A DNA stretch of 29,789 nucleotides from an uncultured Ellagibacter sp. (lineage in GTDB: Bacteria; Actinomycetota; Coriobacteriia; Coriobacteriales; Eggerthellaceae): the NCBI RefSeq assembly GCF_934636505.1, contig NZ_CAKUAL010000020.1:1-29789 (forward strand), read 5' to 3'. How positions within the stretch are numbered: position 1 is the stretch's first letter; every line of letters begins with the position of its first letter. Shown here piece by piece: positions 22,619 through 29,789 of the stretch. A program made the translations under genes and the position numbers. A model generated the notes under the pieces. It was not told where the DNA came from. It was given only the letters and a program-made list of their open reading frames with translations, and did not search any database.

Positions 22619-25240
22619 TTAGCCAAGATTCAGGATGCGTGCATCGGTGTAGCAGTCGTCTTCCAATGCAGGGCCATCGTATTTCTCGAAATTGCAGTTA
22701 TTGTTGTTGTAGCTGGTCACGCCGCAGCCGGAAATGTTGTTGCCGGTGAGGTAGTTGTCAGCGCCGCCCTCGTCGATGCCGGTCTTCTCGTTCAGGCGAA
22801 CCCAAGAACCATGGGGAATGCCGACTTCGCCGGGCATGAGGTTCTCCATGCAGCACGCCTTGCGCAGCACTTCGCCGTACTTCGTCCAGACGCGCACGGT
22901 GTCGCCGTCCTCGATTCCCTTCTCCTTCGCGTCAGACGCGTTCAGGAACACGGGGTTCGCCCAAGCCTCGCGCAGCCAGGGGCAGTTGTCGAACACGGAG
23001 TGCGAACGGCGGAAGTAGTGCGGGTTGAACAGCAGGTACGGGAACTCGCCCTTCTCGCCACCGATCTTGCCGTCCTTGAAGGTGGTCTCGTAGCCCGTGC
23101 CGGGAACGAGGTACTCGGGGTACGGCGCGTAGGTGTGGTCGCACAGGCCGATGCTGTTGAACAGGTCAGCCTTCGCCTGGCAGGTGATCTCGAACTTGCC
23201 GCTCTTGGTCTTGAGCGGGTTTTTCTCAGGGTCCTTAATGAACGAGGCGTAACCCAGGAAAGAGGAGTACTTGTCGTCCTTCTTGCGCTCCACCTGGTAG
23301 CCGCCGTTGGAGACGAACTCGTTCAAGCCCACGCGGCCGGTCTGGGTCTTGCCTTCGACGCCCCACTCCTTGAGGTCGGCCTCGGTAACGGTGACGAGCG
23401 GCACGTACTTGCCGGAGTCGTCGTCCGCGATGACCGTAGCGCCCGCGATGCTGTTGAAGAACGCCTGCTTCGGGCTGATCGGGTACACCGTCTTCGGGTC
23501 AACACCGATGGCCTCCATGATCAGGGAGTTGATCTCGACGTCGGTCTTCGCTTCGAACAGCGGCTCGGTGACCTGCGAGAAGCAGAACAGGAACTCGCGG
23601 TTGGAAGCAGAAAGGCCGCCGGGGACTTCCCACTGGGTGGTGACGGGCAACACGATGTCGGAATACATCGCCTGCGTGGTCATGAACTGGGCTTTTGCCA
23701 GAACGAAGTCCATCTTGCGATGCGCCTCGATGCCGCGCTTCATGTTCGGGCCGGTCTGCAGGTAGGCGTTCTCGTCATGGATAATGCAGTGGATGTCGCA
23801 CGTGCGATCCTCGCCAGCCTGCGAGCCCTTGCCGGAGTACCAGTCGCCGACCATGCGATACTTGCCGGTGAGGCACGCTTCCCACACCTGAGGTCCGGGG
23901 ATGACGCCGTCGATCTCGTTCTTCTGGCTCGGATAACCCGAGCTGCCACCCTTCACCAGGGCGGGGCCGCCGTTACCAGCGTTTGCATGGTAGTTGTTCG
24001 CGGTGCAGTTGCCGGGCTTGCCCATGTGGCCGCCCATAGCGCCAAGCGTCATGAACAGCTGCGGAACGTTCTCGCACGCATCGCAACGAGCGGCGGCGAA
24101 GTTGTGAAGCAGCCAGACGTTTTTCTTCTTGCCGATCTCGCGAGCGAACCACGTGATCTTCTCAACGGGAACGCCGCAGATGGCAGACGCCCACTCGGCG
24201 TCGTGCTTCACGCCGTCGTACTTGCCTTCCAGATAGTCGGCGAAGTTGACGTCTTCCTTCAAGTCTTCAGGCTTGTGGTCAGCGTCGAAACCGACGGTGT
24301 ACTTGTCCAAAAACTCCCAGTCGACGATGTCGCCCTCGGCCTTGTCCAGGCGGATCATCTCGGAGGCGACACCTAGCAAGAACGCCGTATCGGTGCCGGT
24401 GCGGATGGGAATCCACTCGGCGTCGAGCATCTGGGCGGATGCCGTGTAGATCGGGTCGACGGTGATGAACTTGACGCCCGCTTCCTTCGCGCGGATGTAG
24501 TGGTAGCTCGGCGTACCGGCGGCAGACCACGCAGGATTGGACGCGTAGAACACGATGGTGTCGGCGTTCAGCATGTCGGTACGGTCGTTGCACACACCCG
24601 CGTCGGTGCGGGGAATGCCGATGGTGTCGGCGGTATTCAAAAGATAGGCACCATGGGAAGTGGTGTCGGCGGTGCTGGTGTGCCCGCCCCACGCCAGAAG
24701 CGGCGCAAACGCGAGGCGCGAGCCGTAGCTTCCCAGCAGAAACGCCTGGTTGCCGTACTTCTCCTTGATGGTCTTGAACTGGTCGCCAATGTAGCTGATG
24801 GCCTCATCCCAGCTGATGCGCTCCCATTCGTCTTTGCCGCGCATCTCGCCGTTCGGGTTCTCCGGCGACCAGGTCTTGCGCTTGATGGGATACTTCAGAC
24901 GATCGGCGCCGAAGCACTGCTGCTGCTGCGCCTTGCCGCGCACGCAACCGCGCTGCTGCGGGTAATCGAAAGAGTCTTCGTGCGTATCGTCGGTCTTCTG
25001 GCGAATCACGGCGCCATCTTTAACCATAACCTTGTTCATGCAACGGCCGCCGCAGTTGTGCCAGCACGCTGCAGACGTCCATTCGCCGCCCTTCGCGGGA
25101 TCGACGGGCATGCCCTTTGCGTCGGTGGCCTCAAGGCTGGATTCCGCAGAGCAGCCGGTCGCAGCCAGACCCGCGACGCCAGCCATAACAGCAGCAGAAG
25201 CACCCAAGAAACCACGACGGGAAATGTTGTTCGTACTCAC
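22619..25240 (-). CDS. dmsA: Tat-exported molybdopterin oxidoreductase, DmsA-like
   Basis: This 873-residue catalytic subunit belongs to the DMSO reductase superfamily and reduces an unknown acceptor using a molybdo-bis(pyranopterin guanine dinucleotide) cofactor. It has a Tat motif SRRGFLG (7-13), a possible lipobox ending at C30, and a [4Fe-4S] set C59, C63, C67, C99. S195 in DTTSHGA is a candidate molybdenum ligand by position. It is somewhat longer than E. coli DmsA. The start is GTG with an AAAGGGGGA ribosome binding site. It sits between dmsC and dmsB in the order C-A-B. DMSO, TMAO or another organic oxide or aromatic compound is possible; the sequence does not decide. Confidence 0.9.
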   Translation of the reverse strand: MSTNNISRRGFLGASAAVMAGVAGLAATGCSAESSLEATDAKGMPVDPAKGGEWTSAACWHNCGGRCMNKVMVKDGAVIRQKTDDTHEDSFDYPQQRGCVRGKAQQQQCFGADRLKYPIKRKTWSPENPNGEMRGKDEWERISWDEAISYIGDQFKTIKEKYGNQAFLLGSYGSRLAFAPLLAWGGHTSTADTTSHGAYLLNTADTIGIPRTDAGVCNDRTDMLNADTIVFYASNPAWSAAGTPSYHYIRAKEAGVKFITVDPIYTASAQMLDAEWIPIRTGTDTAFLLGVASEMIRLDKAEGDIVDWEFLDKYTVGFDADHKPEDLKEDVNFADYLEGKYDGVKHDAEWASAICGVPVEKITWFAREIGKKKNVWLLHNFAAARCDACENVPQLFMTLGAMGGHMGKPGNCTANNYHANAGNGGPALVKGGSSGYPSQKNEIDGVIPGPQVWEACLTGKYRMVGDWYSGKGSQAGEDRTCDIHCIIHDENAYLQTGPNMKRGIEAHRKMDFVLAKAQFMTTQAMYSDIVLPVTTQWEVPGGLSASNREFLFCFSQVTEPLFEAKTDVEINSLIMEAIGVDPKTVYPISPKQAFFNSIAGATVIADDDSGKYVPLVTVTEADLKEWGVEGKTQTGRVGLNEFVSNGGYQVERKKDDKYSSFLGYASFIKDPEKNPLKTKSGKFEITCQAKADLFNSIGLCDHTYAPYPEYLVPGTGYETTFKDGKIGGEKGEFPYLLFNPHYFRRSHSVFDNCPWLREAWANPVFLNASDAKEKGIEDGDTVRVWTKYGEVLRKACCMENLMPGEVGIPHGSWVRLNEKTGIDEGGADNYLTGNNISGCGVTSYNNNNCNFEKYDGPALEDDCYTDARILNLG

Positions 25241-25264
25241 TGTTGGTTCCCCCTTTCTGCTTTC

Positions 25265-26035
25265 CTACATTGCGCAGGTCGCGTAGAAACCGTAGCGGGC
25301 AATGGCAACGCCAATCACCAGCAGGGCGCACACGACGATCGCGAGCATTTTCTTGTTGTTGAACTTTGCGCCGGCAAACACCAGGATCGCGGACGCAACC
25401 GGAGCGATGACCAGGCCCGCGATCTGCATGGCCGGGTTCAAGCCCGCGCCGGAGAAAGCGGCGATCTCGAGCGCCAGACCGACGGCGAGCACGACGTCGA
25501 CGGCGACCAGCGTGTACATGACCGGCTTCTCGGCAATGTCAGCCGAACCGAAAGCGGCGCACAGGCCAAGGCCCATCGCCAACGCACCTGCGACGAACGT
25601 AAGAACAGTCGCGGGAGCGTTGCTCCACACAGCGTTGCCGTATACATCGATGTAGGCCGTGCCCATGAGCACGATGACGAGCACCGCCGCAATCGCGCCG
25701 ATAACGCGCAGAGCGAACGGGCTGTTCTTCTTCACGAAGGTGATGATGAGGTCGATAAGCGCCAGAATGAAGAAGATGCCTGCAAGCAGCACTTCCTTGA
25801 CCATGCCGGAGCCGAAGTTGACCGTGCCCGCGCCGATGGAAGCAAATGCGCGGGAAAGGCTGTGGACGTGCGTCGCGGCGGCGATCATGCCGATGGCGAA
25901 CAGCACCACAACGACCAGAGGAACGAGCCACGGACGCTCGCCCTTGCGGGTGCGCTGGAAGCAAGTTTCGAACACGTAGGCTCCTGCCGCTAGCCCTCCC
26001 AGCAACGTGAACAGGAATAAGGATTCAAGACCCAT
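25265..26035 (-). CDS. dmsC: DmsC-like membrane anchor subunit
   Basis: This 256-residue integral membrane protein with about eight hydrophobic helices matches the DmsC anchor, which oxidises menaquinol and feeds electrons to the iron-sulfur subunit. It begins MGLESLFLF, and the ATG at 26035 follows an AAGGGGGG site; an upstream frame from 26080 has no such site. It is the first gene of the operon, 24 bases before dmsA, and the promoter and operator described at 26209-26255 lie in front of it. Confidence 0.85.
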   Translation of the reverse strand: MGLESLFLFTLLGGLAAGAYVFETCFQRTRKGERPWLVPLVVVVLFAIGMIAAATHVHSLSRAFASIGAGTVNFGSGMVKEVLLAGIFFILALIDLIITFVKKNSPFALRVIGAIAAVLVIVLMGTAYIDVYGNAVWSNAPATVLTFVAGALAMGLGLCAAFGSADIAEKPVMYTLVAVDVVLAVGLALEIAAFSGAGLNPAMQIAGLVIAPVASAILVFAGAKFNNKKMLAIVVCALLVIGVAIARYGFYATCAM

Positions 26036-26179
26036 GTTTCCCCCCTTAGTATCTCTTTGGCGCCCGCGTCGTGCGGGCAACCCTGCTTTGCGGAACGCGC
26101 CTCGCCCGCACGTTTCGCCTATTCGACAAGCAGTTCATCCATGTGGCGACAAAGATGACCTTTCACCGAATATTTGCCC

Positions 26180-26200
26180 AGGATCTCAGCTGGTGATCCT
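26180..26200. promoter_or_regulatory. palindrome near predicted transcript start
   Basis: AGGATC (26180-26185) and GATCCT (26195-26200) flank a 9-base centre containing CAGCTG. It lies next to the predicted transcription start of the dms operon, so it may be a second operator or a 5' hairpin. Confidence 0.4.
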
Positions 26201-26208
26201 TTTGGTGG

Positions 26209-26238
26209 ATTGTAACAAAATTGTCGCACGACAATCAA
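26209..26238 (-). promoter_or_regulatory. promoter of the dms operon
   Basis: On the minus strand, TTGATT (26238-26233) and TACAAT (26214-26209) are spaced by 18 bases, a plausible housekeeping promoter about 175 bases before the dmsC start. An operator-like dyad lies within the spacer, which supports repression or another form of control. Confidence 0.55.
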
Positions 26239-26255
26239 TAGTGTCGTGCGACAAT
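26220..26255. promoter_or_regulatory. paired operator dyads TTGTCG-N2-CGACAA
   Basis: ATTGTCG-CA-CGACAAT (26220-26235) is a perfect 7-bp dyad inside the predicted promoter spacer. A second, nearly identical dyad (26242-26255) lies just upstream of the -35 box. Together they form a 14-bp perfect inverted repeat with an 8-base loop. The same dyad recurs at 28730-28743, which argues for a shared DNA-binding regulator. A rho-independent terminator for the slipin gene is the alternative reading. Confidence 0.6.
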
Positions 26256-26302
26256 TTCACGTGTAATTATTCTATCTTGTGGATGATTGGGGCTTTCGCT
26301 AT

Positions 26303-27268
26303 CTACTTCATCGGCTCCTCGCCCGGCTTAGCGTTGAAGCCGTCGCTGTAAGCACTGGGGACCACCAGTGCCCCGTCGTTGTCCTGCATGCCCTCGTAGG
26401 TGAGGTGCATCTTGCGCAGCGTCAGGGCGATGTCGTCGTGGCTGTACGATTGCGCGACGTCGTCGAGGATCGCGGAGATGTCCTTCTCGGCCTCCATCAG
26501 CGTAATACGCGCGCTCCTGCGGCATTCGGCCTGAGCTTCAAGCGAGATCACATTCTGAAGCTCCTTGGGGATGATGAGGTCGCGGACCTCGACCGACACG
26601 ATGGAGATGCCCCAATCCGACACCTTCTGCTCCACGGCTTCGCGAAGCTCCTGGTCAAGCTGATGTCGGCGCATGACCACGTTCTGGAGCGACGCGCGGC
26701 CGATGGCATCACGCAGGGCCGTTTGCGCGGAAAGCGCCACGGCGAAGTGGCAATCTTGCACTTCAGTGCAGGCCTTTTCGGGATCCCAGATAACCCAGAA
26801 CAGCACGGCGTCCACGTCGAGCGGTACAAGGTCGCTGGTCAGGGCTTCCTCGGCGCCGAACGGCGTGGCATTCATGCGCTGATCGACGCGCAGCGTGCAG
26901 AATTCGAACAGTGGGATGGTGAAGAACAGCCCCGGGCCCGCAAGGCGGTCGAACCGGCCGAGGCGCATGACCACGACGCGTTCCCAGTCCATGCACACAT
27001 GTACCGAAGACAGGACGGTGAGGCCCACAATCACGGAGACGATGATTCCCGCGAACGTGAACTTGCCGAGCGCGAGAATGAACGCCGCAAGCGCAACCGC
27101 GAACGCAGCAAGAGCGAGCACCACAGAGATCATCACCGCGCCGTTTCGCGTGGCTTTCTTCGTCGGGTCGGAGCGATATGCGTCCGCCGCAACGCCGAAC
27201 TCCATTTCGGAGCGGCGATACGTGTCCTTCTGCCCCTGAGGGTGGGTCTTATCCTTGAACTTTCTCAT
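26303..27268 (-). CDS. slipin/SPFH-domain membrane protein
   Basis: This 321-residue protein has a basic cytoplasmic N-terminus, two adjacent membrane helices (about 42-89) and an SPFH (stomatin/prohibitin) domain (about 93-270). Features are WERVVVMRLGRFDRL, AGPGLFFTIPLFE and LVPLDVDAVLFWVIWDPEKA. Such proteins scaffold membrane microdomains and often work with a membrane protease. The AAAGGATC site supports the ATG. The gene overlaps the upstream GntR-type regulator by 20 bases, so the two are probably coupled. No NfeD-type protease partner is adjacent. Confidence 0.88.
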   Translation of the reverse strand: MRKFKDKTHPQGQKDTYRRSEMEFGVAADAYRSDPTKKATRNGAVMISVVLALAAFAVALAAFILALGKFTFAGIIVSVIVGLTVLSSVHVCMDWERVVVMRLGRFDRLAGPGLFFTIPLFEFCTLRVDQRMNATPFGAEEALTSDLVPLDVDAVLFWVIWDPEKACTEVQDCHFAVALSAQTALRDAIGRASLQNVVMRRHQLDQELREAVEQKVSDWGISIVSVEVRDLIIPKELQNVISLEAQAECRRSARITLMEAEKDISAILDDVAQSYSHDDIALTLRKMHLTYEGMQDNDGALVVPSAYSDGFNAKPGEEPMK

Positions 27269-27683
27269 GATCCTTTTTCATCCTCCTCACGCACGAAGAC
27301 ACCATCTTCGGAATGTCATCATATGCCATGCCGTTTTCGAGGCATCCTTTCACGAACTCTTCGACAAGCGCGTCCACCTCCGGCGCAGGTTTTAAGATAG
27401 CGTCCGGATCGTTCACGAACACACCGCTGCCGCGCACCGTGGTCACGTAGCCGTCGCGCTCGAGCCCCATGTAGGCCTTGCTCACCGTGTTGTACGCAAT
27501 GCGCAGTTCAGCTGCATATTTGCGCACTGTCGGCAGCTTCTCGCCCGGCTTGTAGAAGCCTGACGTGATAAGGTAGGCCATACGATTGCGTAGCTGCACC
27601 CACAGCGGCAAATCGCTGGACTCATCGAACGAAAACGGCGGTACTTCTTTAATCTGCTGCTTCACGTTTCCCTTTTCTTGCAC
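27249..27683 (-). CDS. YtrA-type GntR regulator
   Basis: This 144-residue regulator has an N-terminal GntR winged helix-turn-helix (about residues 18-85: LPLWVQLRNRMAYLI, KLPTVRKYA, NTVSKAY, VRGSGVFV) and a short helical C-terminus, as in the YtrA subfamily, which usually represses a nearby transport or membrane gene cluster. It starts at GTG 27683 or at an in-frame GTG at 27665 with the better AAGGG site. It precedes and overlaps the slipin gene, so it likely controls that gene and perhaps the operator dyads in this region. Confidence 0.85.
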   Translation of the reverse strand: MQEKGNVKQQIKEVPPFSFDESSDLPLWVQLRNRMAYLITSGFYKPGEKLPTVRKYAAELRIAYNTVSKAYMGLERDGYVTTVRGSGVFVNDPDAILKPAPEVDALVEEFVKGCLENGMAYDDIPKMVSSCVRRMKKDHEKVQG

Positions 27684-27733
27684 TTACCTCATATGCTGCA
27701 AGCCCGCTTTTGCGAGCCTGTCCCGCTCGCCTG

Positions 27734-28654
27734 CTATGGCGAAGGCGCCACGCCGCATGCGACGATGGCGATTCGAAGGCAAAGCCCTCCGACCAGCGCC
27801 AATGTGGCAATTCCCGCCGCACCCGGAGTGGGAATCTCCCGCTTGCGCGCCAGGAAAACCGCTTCCGCAACAAGGGGAATCGCAAGTCCGCAGGCGACGA
27901 AACCTGCCCAAAACGTAGTCGACAGGTCGCCTTCGAGAAGCCGCATGACCGCCATGGAGGCGCTCCCCTTCCCGAAGGCAAGCAAAGCAACTATGGAGAC
28001 TATCTCGATCAGGATGAACGCGATGTCGATCCAGGCGAGCAAGCGTGCCATGATACGAGTCACGCGCACATCTTCGCAGGTGCAGGCCGCAAGCATGATC
28101 ACTGCGCAACCGCACGAGAGCGCCGATGCCGCGAACAGAGCGGGTAGCCACGCCGACTGCCAGACTTCGACCGAGATAACGCTTTGAAGAAGCAAGCCAG
28201 TGTAGACCATCACGATGACCGCAACAGGAAGGCCTATCGCCTTTGCGGCGAACGATACGGCGCGCGCCCATTTCGGCAGCACGAAAATGGTGTCGGCAAG
28301 GGAGATTACCAGGAAGACGGTGAGCAGCGTCAAAGCGAAAGCGCCGATGGAGACCAGGCTGCTCGTCGGGTACAGGAACAGGAAGAAAAATGCTTCGGGA
28401 CGTCCTAGGTCTGCGACCAGGCATAACTCGCCTGTGAGGACGACGATCAGCGCGGTGCCGTACACAAATCGGCGAATGCGCTTGTACGTTGGCTCTGAAA
28501 TCACCGATTGCGGGGCAAGAAACGTTCTGCCGTACTCGCCGCGGCGATGATCTTTCACGGCCTTGATAACGTCGAAGAGGGCGGTGAGCGCGAAGGCACC
28601 GGCGGCGGTTCCGCCTAGGAAGAGGTAGATGGCTATCAACTTGCTGAAAACCAC
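27734..28654 (-). CDS. NrfD/PsrC-like membrane subunit, orphan
   Basis: This 306-residue integral membrane protein with eight or nine hydrophobic segments resembles the NrfD/PsrC family, the quinone-reactive anchor of polysulfide, nitrite and molybdoenzyme complexes. It begins VFSKLIAIYLFLGGTAAGAF, the glycine-rich first helix typical of the family. The start is GTG with AAGGAAGGGG upstream. No iron-sulfur or catalytic subunit is adjacent, so it may serve the dms enzyme or another complex elsewhere. A copy of the operator dyad lies about 75 bases upstream. Confidence 0.78.
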   Translation of the reverse strand: MVFSKLIAIYLFLGGTAAGAFALTALFDVIKAVKDHRRGEYGRTFLAPQSVISEPTYKRIRRFVYGTALIVVLTGELCLVADLGRPEAFFFLFLYPTSSLVSIGAFALTLLTVFLVISLADTIFVLPKWARAVSFAAKAIGLPVAVIVMVYTGLLLQSVISVEVWQSAWLPALFAASALSCGCAVIMLAACTCEDVRVTRIMARLLAWIDIAFILIEIVSIVALLAFGKGSASMAVMRLLEGDLSTTFWAGFVACGLAIPLVAEAVFLARKREIPTPGAAGIATLALVGGLCLRIAIVACGVAPSP

Positions 28655-28729
28655 GCAGCCCCTTCCTTGTTACCGCCTTGTTCCTTTTGCCAACGATAAT
28701 CTACCATATGTTTTGCCTGAGAGACGCAT

Positions 28730-28743
28730 TTGTCGCACGACAA
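28730..28743. promoter_or_regulatory. operator dyad TTGTCG-CA-CGACAA
   Basis: A perfect 6-bp dyad with a 2-base centre lies about 75 bases before the NrfD-like gene. It matches the dyads at 26220-26255, including part of the flank, which suggests that one regulator controls both membrane-subunit genes. Confidence 0.55.
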
Positions 28744-28810
28744 TTTTGATTCTGCAATGATTGCGCATCCTGGCGCGGTGCCTTCCCACCTCGTCTGGAG
28801 GACAAACGGC

Positions 28811-28829
28811 AGTTGACCACGAATTCGGG
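28811..28829 (+). repeat. partial copy of inverted-terminus element
   Basis: AGTTGACCACGAATTCGGG is a 19-base match, with two differences, to the right arm of the element at 19771-19789. No partner arm is visible in this gap. It is probably a decayed copy or solo end. Confidence 0.5.
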
Positions 28830-28856
28830 TTTCGCTTCCCCGAAGATGCGCTTGAT

Positions 28857-28945
28857 TATAAATTCAGAAAAGTGCGGTATTTCATGTCTTCAAATTTCGG
28901 AAAAGTGTAATATCACATGCCTATAAAATTCGGAAAAGTGTATTC
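28857..28945 (+). repeat. three direct repeats with exact 33-bp period
   Basis: The core C(A/G)GAAAAGTG appears at 28865-28874, 28898-28907 and 28931-28940, each preceded by an AAATT-type stretch. The period is exactly 33 bases, about three helical turns. They lie immediately before an ATPase gene and look like regulator binding sites in its promoter, or iterons. Confidence 0.7.
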
Positions 28946-28980
28946 TATTATATCAATCACACTCAAAAGGGAGGAATATG

Positions 28981-29789
28981 ATGCTCGACAGAAAAGCGAA
29001 GGCGCAGTTTCAGTCCTGGCTCGATTCATCGCCCAATAAAGCTTTGCTTGTCAAAGGCGCTCGACAAGTGGGCAAGTCTTTTCTGGTCAGTGCTTTCGCA
29101 AGAGAATCGTTTGAGCATGTCGTAGCATTCGACTTAATTGAAGATATTTCTGTACGCGATTCGTTTTCGGCAGCGAAAAGCGCCGACGAACTTCTGATGC
29201 GAATGACCATCGCCGCAGTTGAACCTATGATTGCGCGAAAGACTGTCGTAGTTATCGACGAGGTTCAGCAGTGTCCCAACATAGTAACGTTTATCAAATA
29301 TCTCGTGCAGCGTGGAGATTTCCGTTTCATCCTCACAGGGTCATTACTTGGTGTGGAACTCGAGGGCATCGATTCTCTTCCTGTCGGATATGTCGAGCAG
29401 ATTCAGATGTATCCGCTTGATTTCGAAGAGTTTTGCTGGGCTAACGGCGTTGCATCGGTTGCTTTTGACATGCTGAGAAACCATCTCGAGGAAGAAAAAG
29501 CGCTTCCAGACTATCTGTACGACCGCCTGCTCAGCCTATTTCGCCAGTATGTGGTGGTGGGAGGCATGCCTGACGCCGTCAACGCTTTTTTGGCCACTCG
29601 CAACATTGAAGAGGTACGGAAAATACATCGCGATCTCCATTCGTTGTACCATGACGATATCGCAAAGTATGCTCCGCCAGATCTTAGGCTGACCATCCGT
29701 GACATATATGACCTGATTCCCAGCGAGGTCGGGTCCAAAAATCGGCGATTCAAACTGTCATCGATCGAAGGCGTGAAGCGGTTCTCGCA
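28981..29789 (+). CDS. AAA ATPase of the DUF4143 type, partial
   Basis: The first 269 or so codons of an AAA-family ATPase continue past the window end. Walker A GARQVGKS (26-33), Walker B VVVIDEVQQC, the arginine-finger-region-like LTGSLLG and the YPLDFEEFCWA stretch are typical of ATPases with a C-terminal DUF4143 domain, which lies outside this window. Their cellular role is poorly defined. The ATG at 28981 follows GGGAGG with good spacing; an ATG three bases earlier is also possible. Composition is AT-rich relative to the left flank. Three 33-bp repeats lie in its promoter region. Confidence 0.85.
   Translation, partial: MLDRKAKAQFQSWLDSSPNKALLVKGARQVGKSFLVSAFARESFEHVVAFDLIEDISVRDSFSAAKSADELLMRMTIAAVEPMIARKTVVVIDEVQQCPNIVTFIKYLVQRGDFRFILTGSLLGVELEGIDSLPVGYVEQIQMYPLDFEEFCWANGVASVAFDMLRNHLEEEKALPDYLYDRLLSLFRQYVVVGGMPDAVNAFLATRNIEEVRKIHRDLHSLYHDDIAKYAPPDLRLTIRDIYDLIPSEVGSKNRRFKLSSIEGVKRFS

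Noticed and set aside
22607..24376. 589-residue plus-strand open frame opposite dmsA
   Set aside because: The minus strand carries the Tat signal, cysteine set and ribosome binding sites. The plus frame is a shadow.
24500..25993. 497-residue plus-strand open frame opposite dmsA and dmsC
   Set aside because: It spans two real minus-strand genes and their ribosome binding sites and has no protein motif.
26220..26255. Simple terminator of the slipin gene
   Set aside because: The hairpin could form and a T-rich stretch follows on the minus strand, but the same dyad upstream of another gene and its position within a promoter favour an operator. The terminator role is not excluded.
28857..28945. 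CRISPR-like array
   Set aside because: There are only three short, imperfect repeats with very short spacers, no cas genes, and they lie in a promoter region.

Overview
The window looks like the chromosome of an anaerobic, high-GC actinobacterium of the Coriobacteriia (Eggerthellaceae-like). This is inferred from several things together: GC-rich genes with GTG and TTG starts, pyruvate:ferredoxin oxidoreductase as the pyruvate-oxidising enzyme, a Tat-exported molybdopterin oxidoreductase with DmsB/DmsC partners and a TorD chaperone, and no recognisable aerobic respiration genes. I cannot fix the genus.

Region 1 (1-9.6 kb, mostly + strand). A small TIGR04076-like protein and an oppositely oriented lipoprotein are followed by a repeat-bearing intergenic stretch. 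Then come two translationally coupled genes: an isopropylmalate-synthase-like protein whose metal-binding HxH motif is replaced by SxC, and a fusion of a sugar-phosphate-isomerase-type TIM barrel to an acyl-CoA synthetase/AMP ligase. A hairpin separates these from the large pyruvate:ferredoxin oxidoreductase gene. The two coupled genes look like an undescribed acid- or acyl-activating pathway.

Region 2 (9.6-12.9 kb). An intergenic region holds a promoter-like sequence, a short terminator and two GC-rich palindromic repeats. It is followed by a ClpP-family protease and an orphan VirD4/TraG-type ATPase. A bidirectional terminator lies between the ATPase and a small cytochrome-b-like membrane protein on the - strand.

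Region 3 (12.9-19.8 kb, - strand, visibly lower GC). This is the most exciting part. A 1270-residue protein carries an N-terminal DarT ADP-ribosyltransferase domain, a middle region I do not recognise, and a RecQ-like DEAH helicase core. It overlaps a coiled-coil protein gene, which is followed by a protein with the hallmarks of the NADAR-type antitoxin associated with DarT1. Together they suggest a toxin-antitoxin or anti-phage module in which the toxin is fused to a DNA helicase. Just upstream on the same strand are a glycine-rich membrane protein and a frame-disrupted small gene, and beyond them an inverted-repeat element.

Region 4 (19.8-28.7 kb, - strand). A dmsC-dmsA-dmsB-torD-radical SAM cluster encodes a molybdopterin oxidoreductase and accessory proteins. 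Its promoter contains a dyad, TTGTCG-N2-CGACAA, that recurs upstream of a nearby NrfD/PsrC-like membrane gene. That gene is followed by a YtrA-type GntR regulator and a slipin (SPFH) gene.

Region 5 (28.7-29.8 kb, + strand). Three direct repeats with an exact 33-bp period precede a truncated DUF4143-type AAA ATPase gene that runs off the window end. Its composition is AT-rich relative to the flanks, which suggests transfer.
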